This document shows positions 36,102 to 48,440 of a stretch of 64,000 nucleotides of DNA, piece by piece; position 1 is the first letter of the stretch; every line of letters starts with the position of its first letter. Below the pieces are notes generated by a model that did not search any database, was not told the DNA's origin, and worked only from the letters and a program-made list of their open reading frames with translations. The stretch covers positions 4,137,432-4,201,431 of the forward strand of contig JANPWX010000449.1 in the NCBI GenBank assembly GCA_024734555.1, in the 5' to 3' direction. Both the position numbers and the translations under genes were made by a program. This stretch comes from Trochalopteron elliotii (lineage: Eukaryota; Chordata; Aves; Passeriformes; Leiothrichidae).

Positions 36102-37213
36102 TGTCTTGGGGATCGTTTATTATCCCATCCCATTTTTGGGGTCTTTGATCTGTTTTCTTCTATTGTGTGCTCGGGGTGGCGGCTGTCCCTGTCCCACCCC
36201 TCATCCTCCCTGTCTCCAGGACTGTTGTGATGAAAAGAGAGCTGAGCCAAGGTTTCTGGGGAGAGTTGGGAGCAAGGTGACAGGCACTCTCCTCTCCAGT
36301 GGGTGGTTTGACTGGACATGCATGTCCAGTATCTCTGACCAGGGATCCTGTTGTTTCTGTGGGTTTTGCCTGCTTCTTTTTGTTTTCTTTTTTTTTGCTT
36401 AGGCACTGTGATTGAGCTTGGCAGCTGAGTTTCTTTTGCTGCTCTGCTGTTGGGGAGCCCAGAGCCAGTGGATGCCCCACCAGGACCTGGGACCACCCAT
36501 GTTTCCTGCTGGGGGGCTTCCCCCACCTCCGTAGAGCCTGGATCCAAAGGACCAGCCAGCATTGGTGAGAAAAGCCCAAGGAGCCTTTTATTCCATTCTG
36601 GAGCTGGACTGCTACTGCCCAGCCCCACTATACTGCCGCCATGGCTCCGGGTTTGTGCTACACGGTAGCTTTTCACTCCCTGCCTGCCAGAGGTCCTGCC
36701 ATTCCAGCTTGCTTCTCTGGAGGTTTCCTGCTACAGCTCCTTTTGCTATCCAGAGGGGGTACTGGGATTGGCCACCCCTGGAGGTTTGTAGGAGAAGCCT
36801 CTTCTCCATCCCTTCCTGCCGGCTGCTTCCACCATCACCGTGTGCTCCCCGAGCCCGCCCCACACCGCCCCCTGCAGCCGTGGGGGAATCACCGCACCCG
36901 CCCTGCCCCCCGGGAGACACCAGCGCCCCTGCTGGCTGTGATCGGAACTGCACCGAAGGGAAAAGTACCTGGAGTCAGGGAAGCTGTCACTGGGCTCCTG
37001 GCACTGTTTGCTGTTAATGCCAGAGTTGTTGGTGTTGTTCACTTGCCTTGTTGTACATACTAGTAAAGCACTGTTATTTCTTTTCCTGTATCTTTGCCTG
37101 AAAGCCCCTTAATTTCAAAATTATAATAATTCTGAGGGAATGGGGTCATATTTTTCCATTCCAATGGGGATTCCTGCCTTCTTTAGCAGACACCTGTCTT
37201 TCAAACCAAGACA
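36102..37213 (+). mobile_element. Solo LTR, ERVK-like, ~1.1 kb
   Basis: Perfect 8-bp terminal inverted repeat TGTCTTGG..CCAAGACA bounds 1112 bp of sequence much richer in GC than its surroundings. Flanks CTCTG and CTGTG may be a 5-bp target duplication with one mismatch; a clean 6-bp one, expected for class II, was not found. An AGTAAA polyadenylation-like signal lies at 37062-37067. The last 130 bp ('cctgaaagccccttaatttcaaaattataataattc' region) resembles the ends of songbird ERVK LTRs as I recall them. Frames of 100-194 codons on both strands are by-products of its high GC. No internal proviral sequence adjoins it. Confidence 0.82.
36311..36330. promoter_or_regulatory. 20-bp perfect palindrome in the LTR
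   Basis: ACTGGACATG followed directly by CATGTCCAGT. The centre GGACATGCATGTCC contains two overlapping p53-type half-sites, each one base short of the RRRCATGYYY consensus. Confidence 0.4.
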
Positions 37214-40200
37214 CTGTGCCATAAAAGTTTTGAGAAGTTAAAGATCCATACTTTTTCTGCTGAGTGCCTGCAATGAGTTGAATTCAGGTTGTTTGGGAAC
37301 TGAAACAGTGTTCTTACCACCCAGCCAAGACCATTCCTATTTTGAGCACTCCTAATTTACATTCAGAATAGATTATTGAACATTATCTAACAAAGAACTT
37401 TGAGTAGTGACTGGACCACTAAAAATACTCCATAATCTGCTAAGGCATAATTTGTGAGGATATAGTATAAAATAAAGCAATCTCCATAACAGCCACAGTT
37501 AGTTTTCCTATTTGGTGTGTGTTTTGTTATGTTGCTACAGTGAAACAGCCAAGCTAGAATAGCAGTAGCAGGAAATGTACAGATGCTTCTGTTTAGCATA
37601 GTTCTGCAGAGCTCACCAAATTGTGCATCAGCTACAGGCAGCAGGAGAGCACTCAATTTTTTTTTCAGTGTTTTTCCAAATGTCTCAGAAAGAGGATGCT
37701 AATATTTTGCACGTTCCTTAGATAATTCATCTCTGAGGTCTAGATAGCTCCTCTGGTACCACAAAGGAAATACTGTATTATTGGGTCCCAGAAGTACAGA
37801 GAGCAGCCAGCATCCCATCATTTCCTGTTGCTGTCATTTGCTGCAGAGAAGTGGCGCTGACAGGTTACTGTAGAGAGCAGAGAGCTGTTGGTAAGCCTAT
37901 TTGATTTTCAATTTTCTTATACTACGTGCAGCATAGCTGGGTACCCTGCAGTCTCTTCTGTGAATAATTCCAATGAGTTTCATAGATGAATTAGAACATA
38001 AAGATCTATCTCAAAAGATGAGACATAACTGGAGAAGGAATGATTGCATTTGAGAAAGGAGGTTTTAGTGCATATGACTGTGGGATGCTGTGACCTGGAG
38101 GCTGTTTTTTTTTCACTGGCTGTTGATAAATATGTCTGCTGGGGCCACCAAGGGCATAAACAAGTACTAACACAAGGAGAGGGCAGGAGACCAAACCACC
38201 CCTCTTTCTCCTGCTGAAAACACAGCAGGAGAAAGGCACATTCCACCTTTATCTCTGCAGAGGATTTGATTTCAGAACTGCATACTGTTATAACTGCTGA
38301 GAGCATATGTATTCTGCTTGCTGCACTGTATCAGCCCTCTGAGCTTCTTGTGTGCACTAGAGATCTTTTTCTTCCTGGTGGCTAAAAGTTAGGTTACAGA
38401 ATCTGAGCACCAGCTTCATCACCTGTGTCTACCATGCATCACTTGGTGACCTGGGTTTTGGTGAAGCCCCCATTCTTGGGGGCCTCTTGGTGACCCCCAT
38501 TGTGCCAAAGGGGGCCTCTCTCTGTCCATGCTTATTGTCCTGAAGATGCACAGCAGATGCCTCTTACAAGGTGATGTTATGATAAGCCACTGCTATTAAC
38601 ATTTACTTCTCTGCCCCATCTTTGACCCTACACTACTGTGCATTTTTAAGACTATAATCATGTCAGAAGGCTGATGTCATTGCAGGACAAAACAGTGGGA
38701 AAAATGGGGTCAGAGTGAAAGCTTTTATTCCAGTATAAATATCTGAAATAACACAGGCACTCCTAAGTCTTGACAATGCATTTCTCTTTCCATGTGTTTC
38801 CTTTTCTTTTTAATATAACATGCTCTGTTCCCAAATTCCTGCTTCTGTGATCGAAGTGTTGGAATTGGATGAGCTACATGTTAACCTCCTGAAAGATTAA
38901 TGATCCTCTAACACAGATTTTAATGGCTCATTAGTGTAAAAGGAAGGGTTGCTGGACTGGTGGGACATAAACATTATTCATACTCAAAAATAATATCTTG
39001 CTCTGAGTTCACTTGCTAACTCCCTCTTGGCAAAAAGGTCAAAGTGCAGCCATTAAAAGGTAGAAACCAAGAAAACACAGACAAGTGCTTCTGACCTGAG
39101 TGATACGCAGGCAAACTCATCACTGAAGGAGGTTAGATTGCTTTACAGGTCTGAGTGGGTGCAACTCTCTGGGATTAAGTAGAACTACTTATCTTTACAG
39201 CAGCAGAGAATGTAACATCAAATGTTTAATAGTCTGATACACAGTTCAGAGAAAACAAGTCTACATCCATCACTTAATTTTATTGAGCATTTGAACCATA
39301 CACATGTTTTCTGATGTCTCCAGCTTACATTGGAACAGCAAAGAAAAACACCTGGAACAGAAACAATGAGATCTAGTTTAAAAATGAAGCATTGGAGATG
39401 GTTTGAATTTGAACTGTTTGCTTTGTCTGTTTCTTCTATGGGCATCCACTGTGTACACATGACTCAAGTCCTTTTGGCAGAGGTATGGGTGTTTTAAAGC
39501 CCACATCGCCTGTAACCACTGATGAGCTAATCACCACTGGCTATACACTAGGAGCTGGTGTAAAAGAGTTTGTTTGACATTGCTCTCTGCTGAGAGCTGC
39601 CTGAGTTAACCTGGTTACTTCCCTGATATCACTGTTCAACTCTGGAGACATCCTTGTAACATTTCCTCTGGCACTTTGGAAGAGGTACTTATGTGTTTGA
39701 CACCTCCTCTGACATTTTGGGGCAACTGGGGAAAAAAAGATGCCCTGCAGAGCTGAGCTGTAAGTGCCCCTGGAGTGGGAATAGAGTCGTGGTATTGCTG
39801 TGCTAGCAAGATGTACTTAAGAGTGTTCATGTCTTGCAGGTACTCAGTAGCAGGACTTTAAGCTGTAATTCTTTCAGGAGTAATTAATTTTTTGGCTTAC
39901 CAGTATGGTTCAGTTTAGAAATTACTAATTTGTGTTTTACCTGCATTTGGACCAGCAATCTTGATTAAATAGTTCTTTTCTGATTTCTAGTTCAGTGATT
40001 CATTCAGGAAGAGTTTTGCTAATATCAGTAAGTATCTTAAAATGTCATAATTCATTTTTAGTACAGTCAATAATGGCAGACCATGATGAAGGCTCAACAA
40101 TTCTTTTTCTCTACTTCCCCCAGTGAATCTACATTTATGTACTTAGTCTCTTTAAAAGCTGAGGCAGTATGCCTTAGTCATGTGAATATTTACACTGAAA

Positions 40201-41889
40201 GGACTTTCCATTGGAAAATTACTTCTAATTGACAGTACTGCCCCTTTTACATACTTACATTATCTGTCTTTTTTTCCTTTCTGCTGGTCTTCCACTACAA
40301 ATTTCAAGTATTTGTAGCTCTGGTTCATGTTTTTTCCTCAAGGTAGATAATAGATGCAGACAATAAGTTACAGTGGGTTAAAAACATTTCTTTAATCTCT
40401 AATGAGTGATATAATTGATGTGTCTGAGACAGTTTCAAAACAAATAAATTTAACTCATGCAAAAAGGTCTTCCTGATTTTTTTTTTCTATCCTGTTCATT
40501 TCAAGGACCAGTAATAGCAGAGATTGCAGGTAAATAACTGGTTCTTTAAAAAAAAAAAAAAGAGTGCATGATAGGGAAGAATGCTTTTTTGAGAAGTTGC
40601 AGTAGGATACAGGATGACACATGGAGAGCCAGTGAAAGGAGAAGGCAATACATTTATCTGGCCAAATTCATATTTCTTGTAGTTTCTGATACCTAAGTTG
40701 GCTGTTGAACCTTGTTTTGTAGTCAGTGGAGAGAAACAGAAGCTTCTGAGATTTAGCTTGTAGACAGCTAAAATAGATCAGATGAACCAAACCTTAAAAA
40801 AAAAAAATTCTCTGTGTTCACAGGGAGATCCTTGAGGGACTAGATTCAGAGTAGACATTTACTGAGGTTTTCCACCACATGAGTCTTGATGGTACCTGTC
40901 TTAGTTTTAGAGCACCGATAAAGGGAAGATGCACTGTTCCAAATTCACTCAAGTGGATGTGGCTGTATCTAGCAAAAGTCTCTCTTGCACAGAGCTGATG
41001 CCTTAAGGGCTGATTCATGGCTGTGCAGGACAGCAATGCTGTGTCCCATGGTGGTACTGGAACCTCAGTGATACTTCTTGATCAGGTAGCTCAGGTGGCT
41101 GGCTGAAATTAAGTGGATAAATCTCAGTCCAACACGGTCAGTGTGTCTGTTCAGCTACTCCTGTTTCATGAGGAAAACTGAGAAGCCATAGTTCTGATGA
41201 GGAACAAGAAAAGAAATGTTTGAACTACTCAGGCGAGCAACTCATGGTAAAACTTCAAAGCATCAGGAGAGAACTGACAAAGTCTGACTTTTTAAAATGA
41301 GAGATGAGTTTTCAACTACTTGAGGGGATGCCCGGAAGTAAGAATGTCAGTCTTTGGAATATTCCTGTAATTTAAAACAGTTGTTGTTTTAGATCAATTG
41401 CATAGTGTTATTGTTTTTCTTTTAATCATTGCCATTATTAATTTAATATGCACACTGTGTCTGTATCTGTTCCTTAAAAAAATTATCTTGTTCTTGGAAG
41501 ACCTTAATTATCTGTTTCCTCTCCTTTTGTTTTTTTTTTACTATCATCCCCTGTGCTATCAATCCTTGCATGCTTTTTTGTTTGTTTTTTTTTTTCATCT
41601 TTGAGAATACTGAATCTATTTGTGTCTCTTAAAGTCTACTGTTTTTTGTCTGGAGACCTGACAAATAAGGCTGGACTCCAAATGGAATTTCCACATATAT
41701 TAAAATAGTGATGGTATTGTGTCTAAATGCATTTTCCAAAGATATGTCTTCCCTCCAAAATGCAAGCTGTAGATAAATTTGTAGATAAAGAGAGCTTATG
41801 GCAGTTAGCTGAAATTAAATTTTTCTCTAAGAAGTGTAAAATCAGCTAAGGAAATGTAGCTCTTAACAGAATGGTGGAGACACTGCTGC
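37214..41889. other. Unique non-coding DNA with a GC-hairpin duplication
   Basis: No gene is recognised. A local duplication with two C5/G5 hairpins lies at 38441-38520. A weak exon-like segment with CTGCAG before it and GTAAGC after it lies at 37847-37890. A runs occur near 40548-40561 and 40797-40807, and a T-rich stretch lies at 41520-41600. Confidence 0.5.
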
Positions 41890-42260
41890 AATTGATTGCT
41901 ATGATGTTAGCCTAGGAGATCAAGCTGACTGCACTGTGTAATTAATACATTGCGATAAATGCACTGGATGATATCACTTAATAGGAGGAACTTGTGCTAA
42001 CCATTATTATCAATACTGCTTTTTCAATTTCAGATTGTGGTTAACTGATTTGACATTAAATTCCCCTTTACTTTTGTCCTGCACTGCAGAGATTAATTGT
42101 TTTGTGGGCAGAGATCAACCGAATATTGATTCACAAATGAAATCTGTCTAGCCACCTTTTACACGCTTTTTGCTTACTACATGGCGGAGTAAATTAAACT
42201 GACCTGCCACTGTAAGCTGCCATTTAAATATAAATCTCTCCTTTTATCTTAAGCTCTCTA
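41890..42260. promoter_or_regulatory. Candidate conserved non-coding element
   Basis: Unique AT-rich sequence, free of simple repeats, with a dense set of developmental factor motifs: ATTGATT, a RUNX-type TGTGGTTA, a MEIS-type TGACA, GATTAATTG and AATATTGATT. Its texture resembles conserved vertebrate enhancers, but conservation cannot be judged from one genome. Confidence 0.2.
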
Positions 42261-44748
42261 TCACAGTTTTAACAGTGAATTCTGCTCACTCAGTTACTCC
42301 TGTCTGTTCAGATTCACCAGTCTTAGGATCCTTCATGCCAGACAGTATCTGCTTCAGTAGGATTCAGATAATTTAACAGCTTTGAAAATGCTACTGTCAT
42401 TTATTCTAGGAGTCAGCCATCTTGGAAGGACCCAGGAAAGGCCAAAGTAGTTCACATTATTGGCAAACTATTGCTTGTGTTAGTAATGACTTTTAATTTA
42501 GCTGCAAAGATGAAAAAGTAAACATTATTTTGGAAACTTCAGTCAACAGAGATTGTTGAGGATTTTTTTTTCCTTATTTAAAAAAGAATAAACCAAATGT
42601 TAATTCTGGAATTCCAAATTAATAATAATAATAAAATAAAAAGGCCAATGCTCTAAAAGGCTGGAATGTCCTCAAAATGCTTTGAAGACAAAGCTGGTCA
42701 CTGTATGCAAATATTTACCTAATTGAAAGAGACTGTTTCATGAGCAGAGGAACAAGGTGCATTAAAAAAATGGCAGAAAAAAAGCTATCCAACATTATCC
42801 ATCTTGGAAAAAATAAAGGATCCATCTTTAAGTCAGAACAGTGACAATTCAATAAAATTCAAGCATGAATCCAGAGCAAACCAGTCTGTGTGTCTTATGT
42901 TTTGTCAAGGAGGTTTGTGAAACGGGGCCTGCCCCTACTTAGAGAGGAACTTGTGAATAAATCCAAAACACACTTTTACCAATGAAAAATGTAATCAGAA
43001 AGAATCAACATAATTCTGTTAGTTGTGCACTCGTATTCCTTTGAAATTACTGCAAGAAAGGCTTGGAAATAAAAATTACTATTTTGTTGAGAACTCTGAA
43101 GTCTTTGTACATAAATTATGGGAAAGTCCAAATTTGGTCACTAAATAAACACCACCACCCATCTAGGAAGATTCAGTAAAAATGAAGATAGTTTCTGCTG
43201 TAGATTATATACAGTGTATAGTGGAAGGGAATGAAACACCTGTGCCCACTGGTTTTAGTAGAGAAGTACCTGACTTGCCCTTCCAGAAAAATGAGCTGCA
43301 GCTGCACCAGTTGATACAATAAAACCAGTGATATAAAGGGGGACTTGGTTCTTTAGAAGCGTATCAATTAAAGCTATCATAAAATTTAGAAATTTCTAAA
43401 CTCTGAAGCACGAGGTGTATTTTAAGAGCTTGACCTTTCATGATATATCAACATGACCTGTAATATGGCAGATAACCCTCACTATTTATTCAGCTTTTGG
43501 TAAACATTGACTCTTTATATAAAAGTGTGATGGAGGGATAGTGGTGTTGCTTTTCAGTGCTCAGTCTTAGCAAGAATTTGCAGATGTTGCACCAATTAAT
43601 TTGTATTAGAACTGTAAAAATGGTTTTGCTGCTGATTTTGACTGCAGACACTATTAATAAAGCCTTTTAATAAAAAATTAGCAGCACAGGTTAGAGATTA
43701 AAATCCTGAGTTTATAATGGTTTCTGGGTTCCATAATTTTGCATTAAGTGTTTTGCATATATACTTTCAGCCACGTTGGTCAAAATATTCCACCGGTACT
43801 GAAGTACTCTTTAGTTAATGTAAGAAAACAGCTGGTAAGCAAAAAAGATTTGACCAATGTTTGAATACAGTAACATTTTGAAATTTGTTAATGGTTTTAG
43901 AAATCTTGAACAATTATTATTTTGATATTCTTTCTAGCCATGCCTGTGCCTTTATGAGTAGGAACAATGAGTAATTATTCTGCCTCATTTAGATCGTAAA
44001 CATCAGTAGCTATCTCTCCCCTCACTCTGAATCAAAGTTTTCTTGCAGGTAGAAGAGAAAGAGTTTATTCCCCTGCAAAAATAAGAAAAGTTTTTAAGCT
44101 CTCTAGCGCACATCTGTAATGGACAAAAGTTCTAAATTTTTCAGAATTGTCAAGTCTTATGATTTTTGTAAATTATTGGCGGGGGGGAAGGGAGGGAGGT
44201 TAATCAGCATAAGCTTTAATAGTCTCTTTGGATTTTGACATCTGGGGCTTTGGGACTTACGTGAAAATCCGGGCATGTACCAAAGGATTTTTTTCAATTT
44301 TTTTTTCTTTTTTTTTTCTGGGGGTTTAAAGTGTGATCCCCAGCAGCTCCATGTTGCTCAAAACAAAATTAAAAGCACTCTCTTCACTTTTATTTCATGC
44401 TGTTTGGTCACAAGAGAGGAAGAACAGAAAGCAGAGCCAAGTTTGATCATTTAAGAACAAATGCTAACTTTCAACACGTTCACTCAGAAAACAACTCTTT
44501 CACTCACTCTGACTTCTCTGTGTCATCTCTCTGGTGGACAACACAGGTATCTTCTAGAGGAGATAAAAATAACACCACAGGAAAAGTCTAATCTTGAGGT
44601 CTGAGATTGTTACCTGCATCAGAGAAGCTCACCAGGGAAGGATGTGGGAATGTGAAACCACTGAATACCAGAAAGGCCATCTCACACTTCCTGGAGGATG
44701 AATAGAGAGGGCACTGACCAGAGTAGACAGATCTATGCTGACTGTTAG
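42261..44748. other. Unique AT-rich non-coding DNA with a G-quadruplex motif
   Basis: No gene is recognised. GGGGGGGAAGGGAGGG at 44181-44196 fits the G-quadruplex rule and stands out in AT-rich surroundings. A T-rich run lies near 44287-44320. Confidence 0.5.
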
Positions 44749-45208
44749 TGATGCCTTAAATTTTAGCTTTCATGTTTTTTCAGATTCTGTGCTGCCTAGG
44801 GATGTAGTTCTGACCCTCATATTAAGTGCCAGTAAGCTCTCTTCACAGACTAGGTAGACAAAACAAATCCCTTTCCTTCTGAAGACCAAGGACAACGACT
44901 ACAAGGTTCAGGCCCAAAAGCATAAACAGTGGAATGAAGAGAGAAACAAGAAGGACAGGACCTCACAACCTGAAGCTGTAATTGGACAATTAAATCCCAA
45001 TATGCAAATGGACACAAACTTAAAGAAGTGTGAGACCTTGTGGCCAGTTGTGCATTTTGTGACCATTCTTAGTCCACCTTGGGTGTAGCCCCCCTGGTCA
45101 GGCTCTTGTCCTGCCCAAGGTGTACCCTCAAAGGCCCTTCAATAAATATCTACTTTGTTCTCTAGCTCTGTCCAGTCCCTGTTTAAGGTCAGCCTTCCCA
45201 AGGTATCA
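44749..45208 (+). mobile_element. Solo LTR, ERV1-like, 460 bp
   Basis: Ends are TGATGCCTT and AAGGTATCA, an inverted repeat with one mismatch. The LTR is flanked by the perfect 4-bp direct repeat TTAG (44745-44748 and 45209-45212), a length typical of class I (gamma-like) retrovirus insertion. A polyadenylation signal AATAAA lies at 45141-45146, followed by a U/GU-rich stretch, which fixes the plus orientation. An exact octamer ATGCAAAT (45002-45009) and ATTGG (inverted CCAAT, 44981-44985) lie in the presumed U3. No internal proviral sequence adjoins it. Confidence 0.82.
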
Positions 45209-48200
45209 TTAGCAGCAGTACCTTAGGATAGTGTCTTTTTTAAAAAGTCAGTTTACACATGTAAGATGGTTGCTGTAGTGTTGTACTTCCCCAGCATGAA
45301 CAAGTGCTACTTCAAGTAACTTTGTTTTCCTACAAAACTGTCGGCAGGAGAAAGGGGCACTATGTCATCTCAGTGACATTTTTATAATCATTAACATTTC
45401 AACTTGAAATTCTCAGTAGCTGAAGAAAGGCTCGGTTGCTGAAATAAAAGTGTCCACAACACTGATTAGAAGCTGAAAGGATTAGCTGGATGTCTCTGAT
45501 GTTAATGCTTGCTGAAATGAAAAGGAAAAAATTGTTCAAAGGCCCAGACGTAATGTACCTGACTTCCTCAGACCTATCAAAGGGTTAGCATCAATAACCA
45601 AGTAATGGCTGCTTTATAGTTTGAATTTTCTGACCTAATGTTTTCAAAAGGCTAATAAAAAGCCACACTGCTGAGACAAAATTTTAGCTTGGAATGACTA
45701 TAAAAATAAAATAGCAATGATAGAGCAATTTGTCTCGGTCTAAGAGTGGAAGTTAAACCTGTAACTGTGCCAGTCTTGAAGAAGAAGCTTGAAAAAAAAG
45801 TTGCATGTTTTCATGTGCATAGCTAAGCATGCTAAAAAGCCAGGATTGCATAGGAATGGAATTTTTAAAAATGCTTATGTTAAATCTCTGCTTCTCATGG
45901 AAAATGCCCCTTTTTGCTCTACAAGAGGGTCTTAAACACCATCAAAGTCTAGCTTGTTGAAAACAGGCATTTTAAGGATGTTGACTGCAATGTCCTTTTG
46001 AGTGTAATGTCAAACTTCATGTAGGTTACATTTTAGGCTTTAGTCGTGCAAATAATTGCTCAACTAATTTTTTTTTAATGTATGCATCAGCCTTCATAGA
46101 ACTGGAAGTAGAATTCAGAAAATTTAAACTGTTTAAAGAGAGGCTTATAAGAATGTGGTAACTCACTCACTTGAGCCATAGAATCATTGTTAAAATTAAC
46201 TTCATTTCTGTACCTGCTTCAAGTTTCTGTAGTATTGAAAATAACTCTTAGGGAAGGGAAACAAATTATAACAGTTACACCGCAGCTTAAATTATTTGTA
46301 TTTTCCCACTTTAATTTTTGAGCAATACATGCATACAAGTATAAAGGTCATCTAGCAGAAAAGGGTTTTTCTCTCTCAGATGTAATAAACACTTTTGTTC
46401 TCTTTCTGTCTGAAGCCTGAAAAATCTTCCATCTAGAAAAAAGAGTGCAGGAAAATAGTTGGTTAAATTATGCACAGTTTTTGGAAAACAAGCTTCTGCA
46501 GCTTGTATGTCAGATACTGCCATCAGCCCCTCTGGAGATTGCACCTACCTTTCAGGTTATAAAATATCACAGTGGGACTCCTTTGGATCTCCCTGGACAC
46601 CGAGAAGATGTACCAAAATTTGATTTATCAGAAATCATATCTTCAGCTATAACAATGTAGGTTTCGAGGACTGTGGTGTCTCTGAGTTATTGTCGCCCAT
46701 TCTACACTCTGAAGCCAGGTCACATGCTGCCAGCTGTACCTTCTTTTTTCCTTCTCTATTTGGGGTTACATCCAAAAGATTGATTTTCCCTTCAGAAATG
46801 TAGTCCAAGGAATACTCGAGTGCACTTCTTCACACAGGACAAATAATATGAAGTAATGGGAAGAGAAATCCTTTAACCCTTCCTTTCACAAAGCAGATTA
46901 TTTTCCCTCTTGTTGAATAAATTTTTGTATATATAAACCACTCTTATCTAGTTGCATACTGTGGAGTTTATGGTGGTGGAACTGAGAAATGACATCTGCC
47001 TTTGCAAGGCCAGAATTTTTGGTGCAGTCAAGTTTCTCCTGCTAGTCCATTTTACACACCATCTTTCTATGTGGCTTCTCTAAAATATTGCCAAGAGTTA
47101 CATTCTTCATTTTCTTAGCTTGTCTAGCTTTTAAATTTCCATTATGTTAGTTGGCTGTTTTGACCTTTTTTTTTCCTAGCTTGTAATCCCAGCGTATAAG
47201 GGCAACTTCATCTAGATTTATACACTTCATCTAGACCAAGGCTTTGCAGGCCACTTTTTTTGTGACACTATAGGAGAAACAAATCCCCCCAGTTATAACA
47301 AAAGATTACAGAACACAAATGTTCTTTCCTAAAGTATTGCAATGTGGGATTTAGTCATAGTTAGTAAGTATTATGTATATTCTACTGTCATTTATGTGCC
47401 TTTTGTCATCTCTATTAAGTAGACAATGTCCCTTGTTAACTGGTAGCCAAGGTCATCCTGTATTGAATGACAACAGAAACTTGAATGTCAAATAGGCTGG
47501 AAACATCAGAAAATTTCCCTTGAGAATGACAAGATCTGTTACAATAGGCTGAATTTGTGGTTTGATTTTATTTCAGTGAAGTTATATCTAATCAGTGGCA
47601 CAGCACATAAAATGAAAACTGACTAAGATGCTAATTGTAACATATTTAGATATATTTAGAAATAATTTAGCCCAAACACTTATTGTTCAGCCTAAATCTC
47701 TGAATAAAACTTCCCTCCCATTTTTTTTGTTTGTTTGGTTTTCCCCTCCAGTGATTAACTCACGTTTTCAATGCCCCTTCTTCACCCCATGCAGAAAATC
47801 TGAAAATAGCTGTTGGGTGAGTTATGGGCTTCTGGCATGAAAAAACTTGGTCTCTGATATTAGTATGCACAGGAAGGAAGATGTGCTGAGAAGCTGTATT
47901 TGAGCTACAAGACCAGTGGTAGTTTTCAGTCATTCTGTGATGCCCATAAGGGGATTGCTTGTCCAAGAATTCAGCTGAGCTCACCTGACTCTTGGCTTCA
48001 GTAAGCCATTAGAAGCTCTAATGTTTTTTCTCCCCTGCCCCGCCCCTGAAAAAAAATTAAAAAAAAAAAAGACTAAAAACATGGTAGAGCAGTAAGAACA
48101 TATTTAAAACTGAAAGTTCAAACGCTATATATTCAACTGTCCAAAAAATGTTTTCAGTGAGGTCAGTGCTTGCATGATTTGTTTTACAGTGAAACTGTAC

Positions 48201-48332
48201 TAGAGAAAGGACTCAGTTAACTTTTACATGGGTTGACACTTTTACCAAGTTTGAGCTTGTCTAGCTGTGGAATTGTAAAGACTTATTCTTTGCTTTGTTT
48301 TCCTAAGAACTTGGAAAAAGCTTTGTGCTTGG
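45209..48332. other. Unique AT-rich non-coding DNA
   Basis: I see no gene, confident repeat or notable structure. Frames of 70-77 codons near 46.3-46.7 kb and 47.6-48.0 kb look like chance. A short A-rich run lies near 48048-48070. Confidence 0.5.
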
Positions 48333-48440
48333 TCAAAAAAAACCCCAAAAGATTCTCAAAAAACAAAAACAAAAACAAAAACAAACCAACCAAAAAGCCA
48401 AAAAAACCCCAAAACCAAAAACAAAAAAAGAAAACTCACT
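48333..48440 (+). repeat. (CAAAAA)n and A/C-rich low-complexity tract
   Basis: Repeated CAAAAA hexamers (about 48363-48385) lie among AAAACCCC and AAAACCAAAAAC words. It is simple sequence; a frame through it reads as a lysine/asparagine-rich peptide, which is an artefact. Confidence 0.93.

Noticed and set aside
36092..36676. 194-codon minus-strand open frame, the longest in the window
   Set aside because: It lies inside the GC-rich LTR, where frames on both strands are long for compositional reasons. The peptide has no domain and low-complexity stretches.
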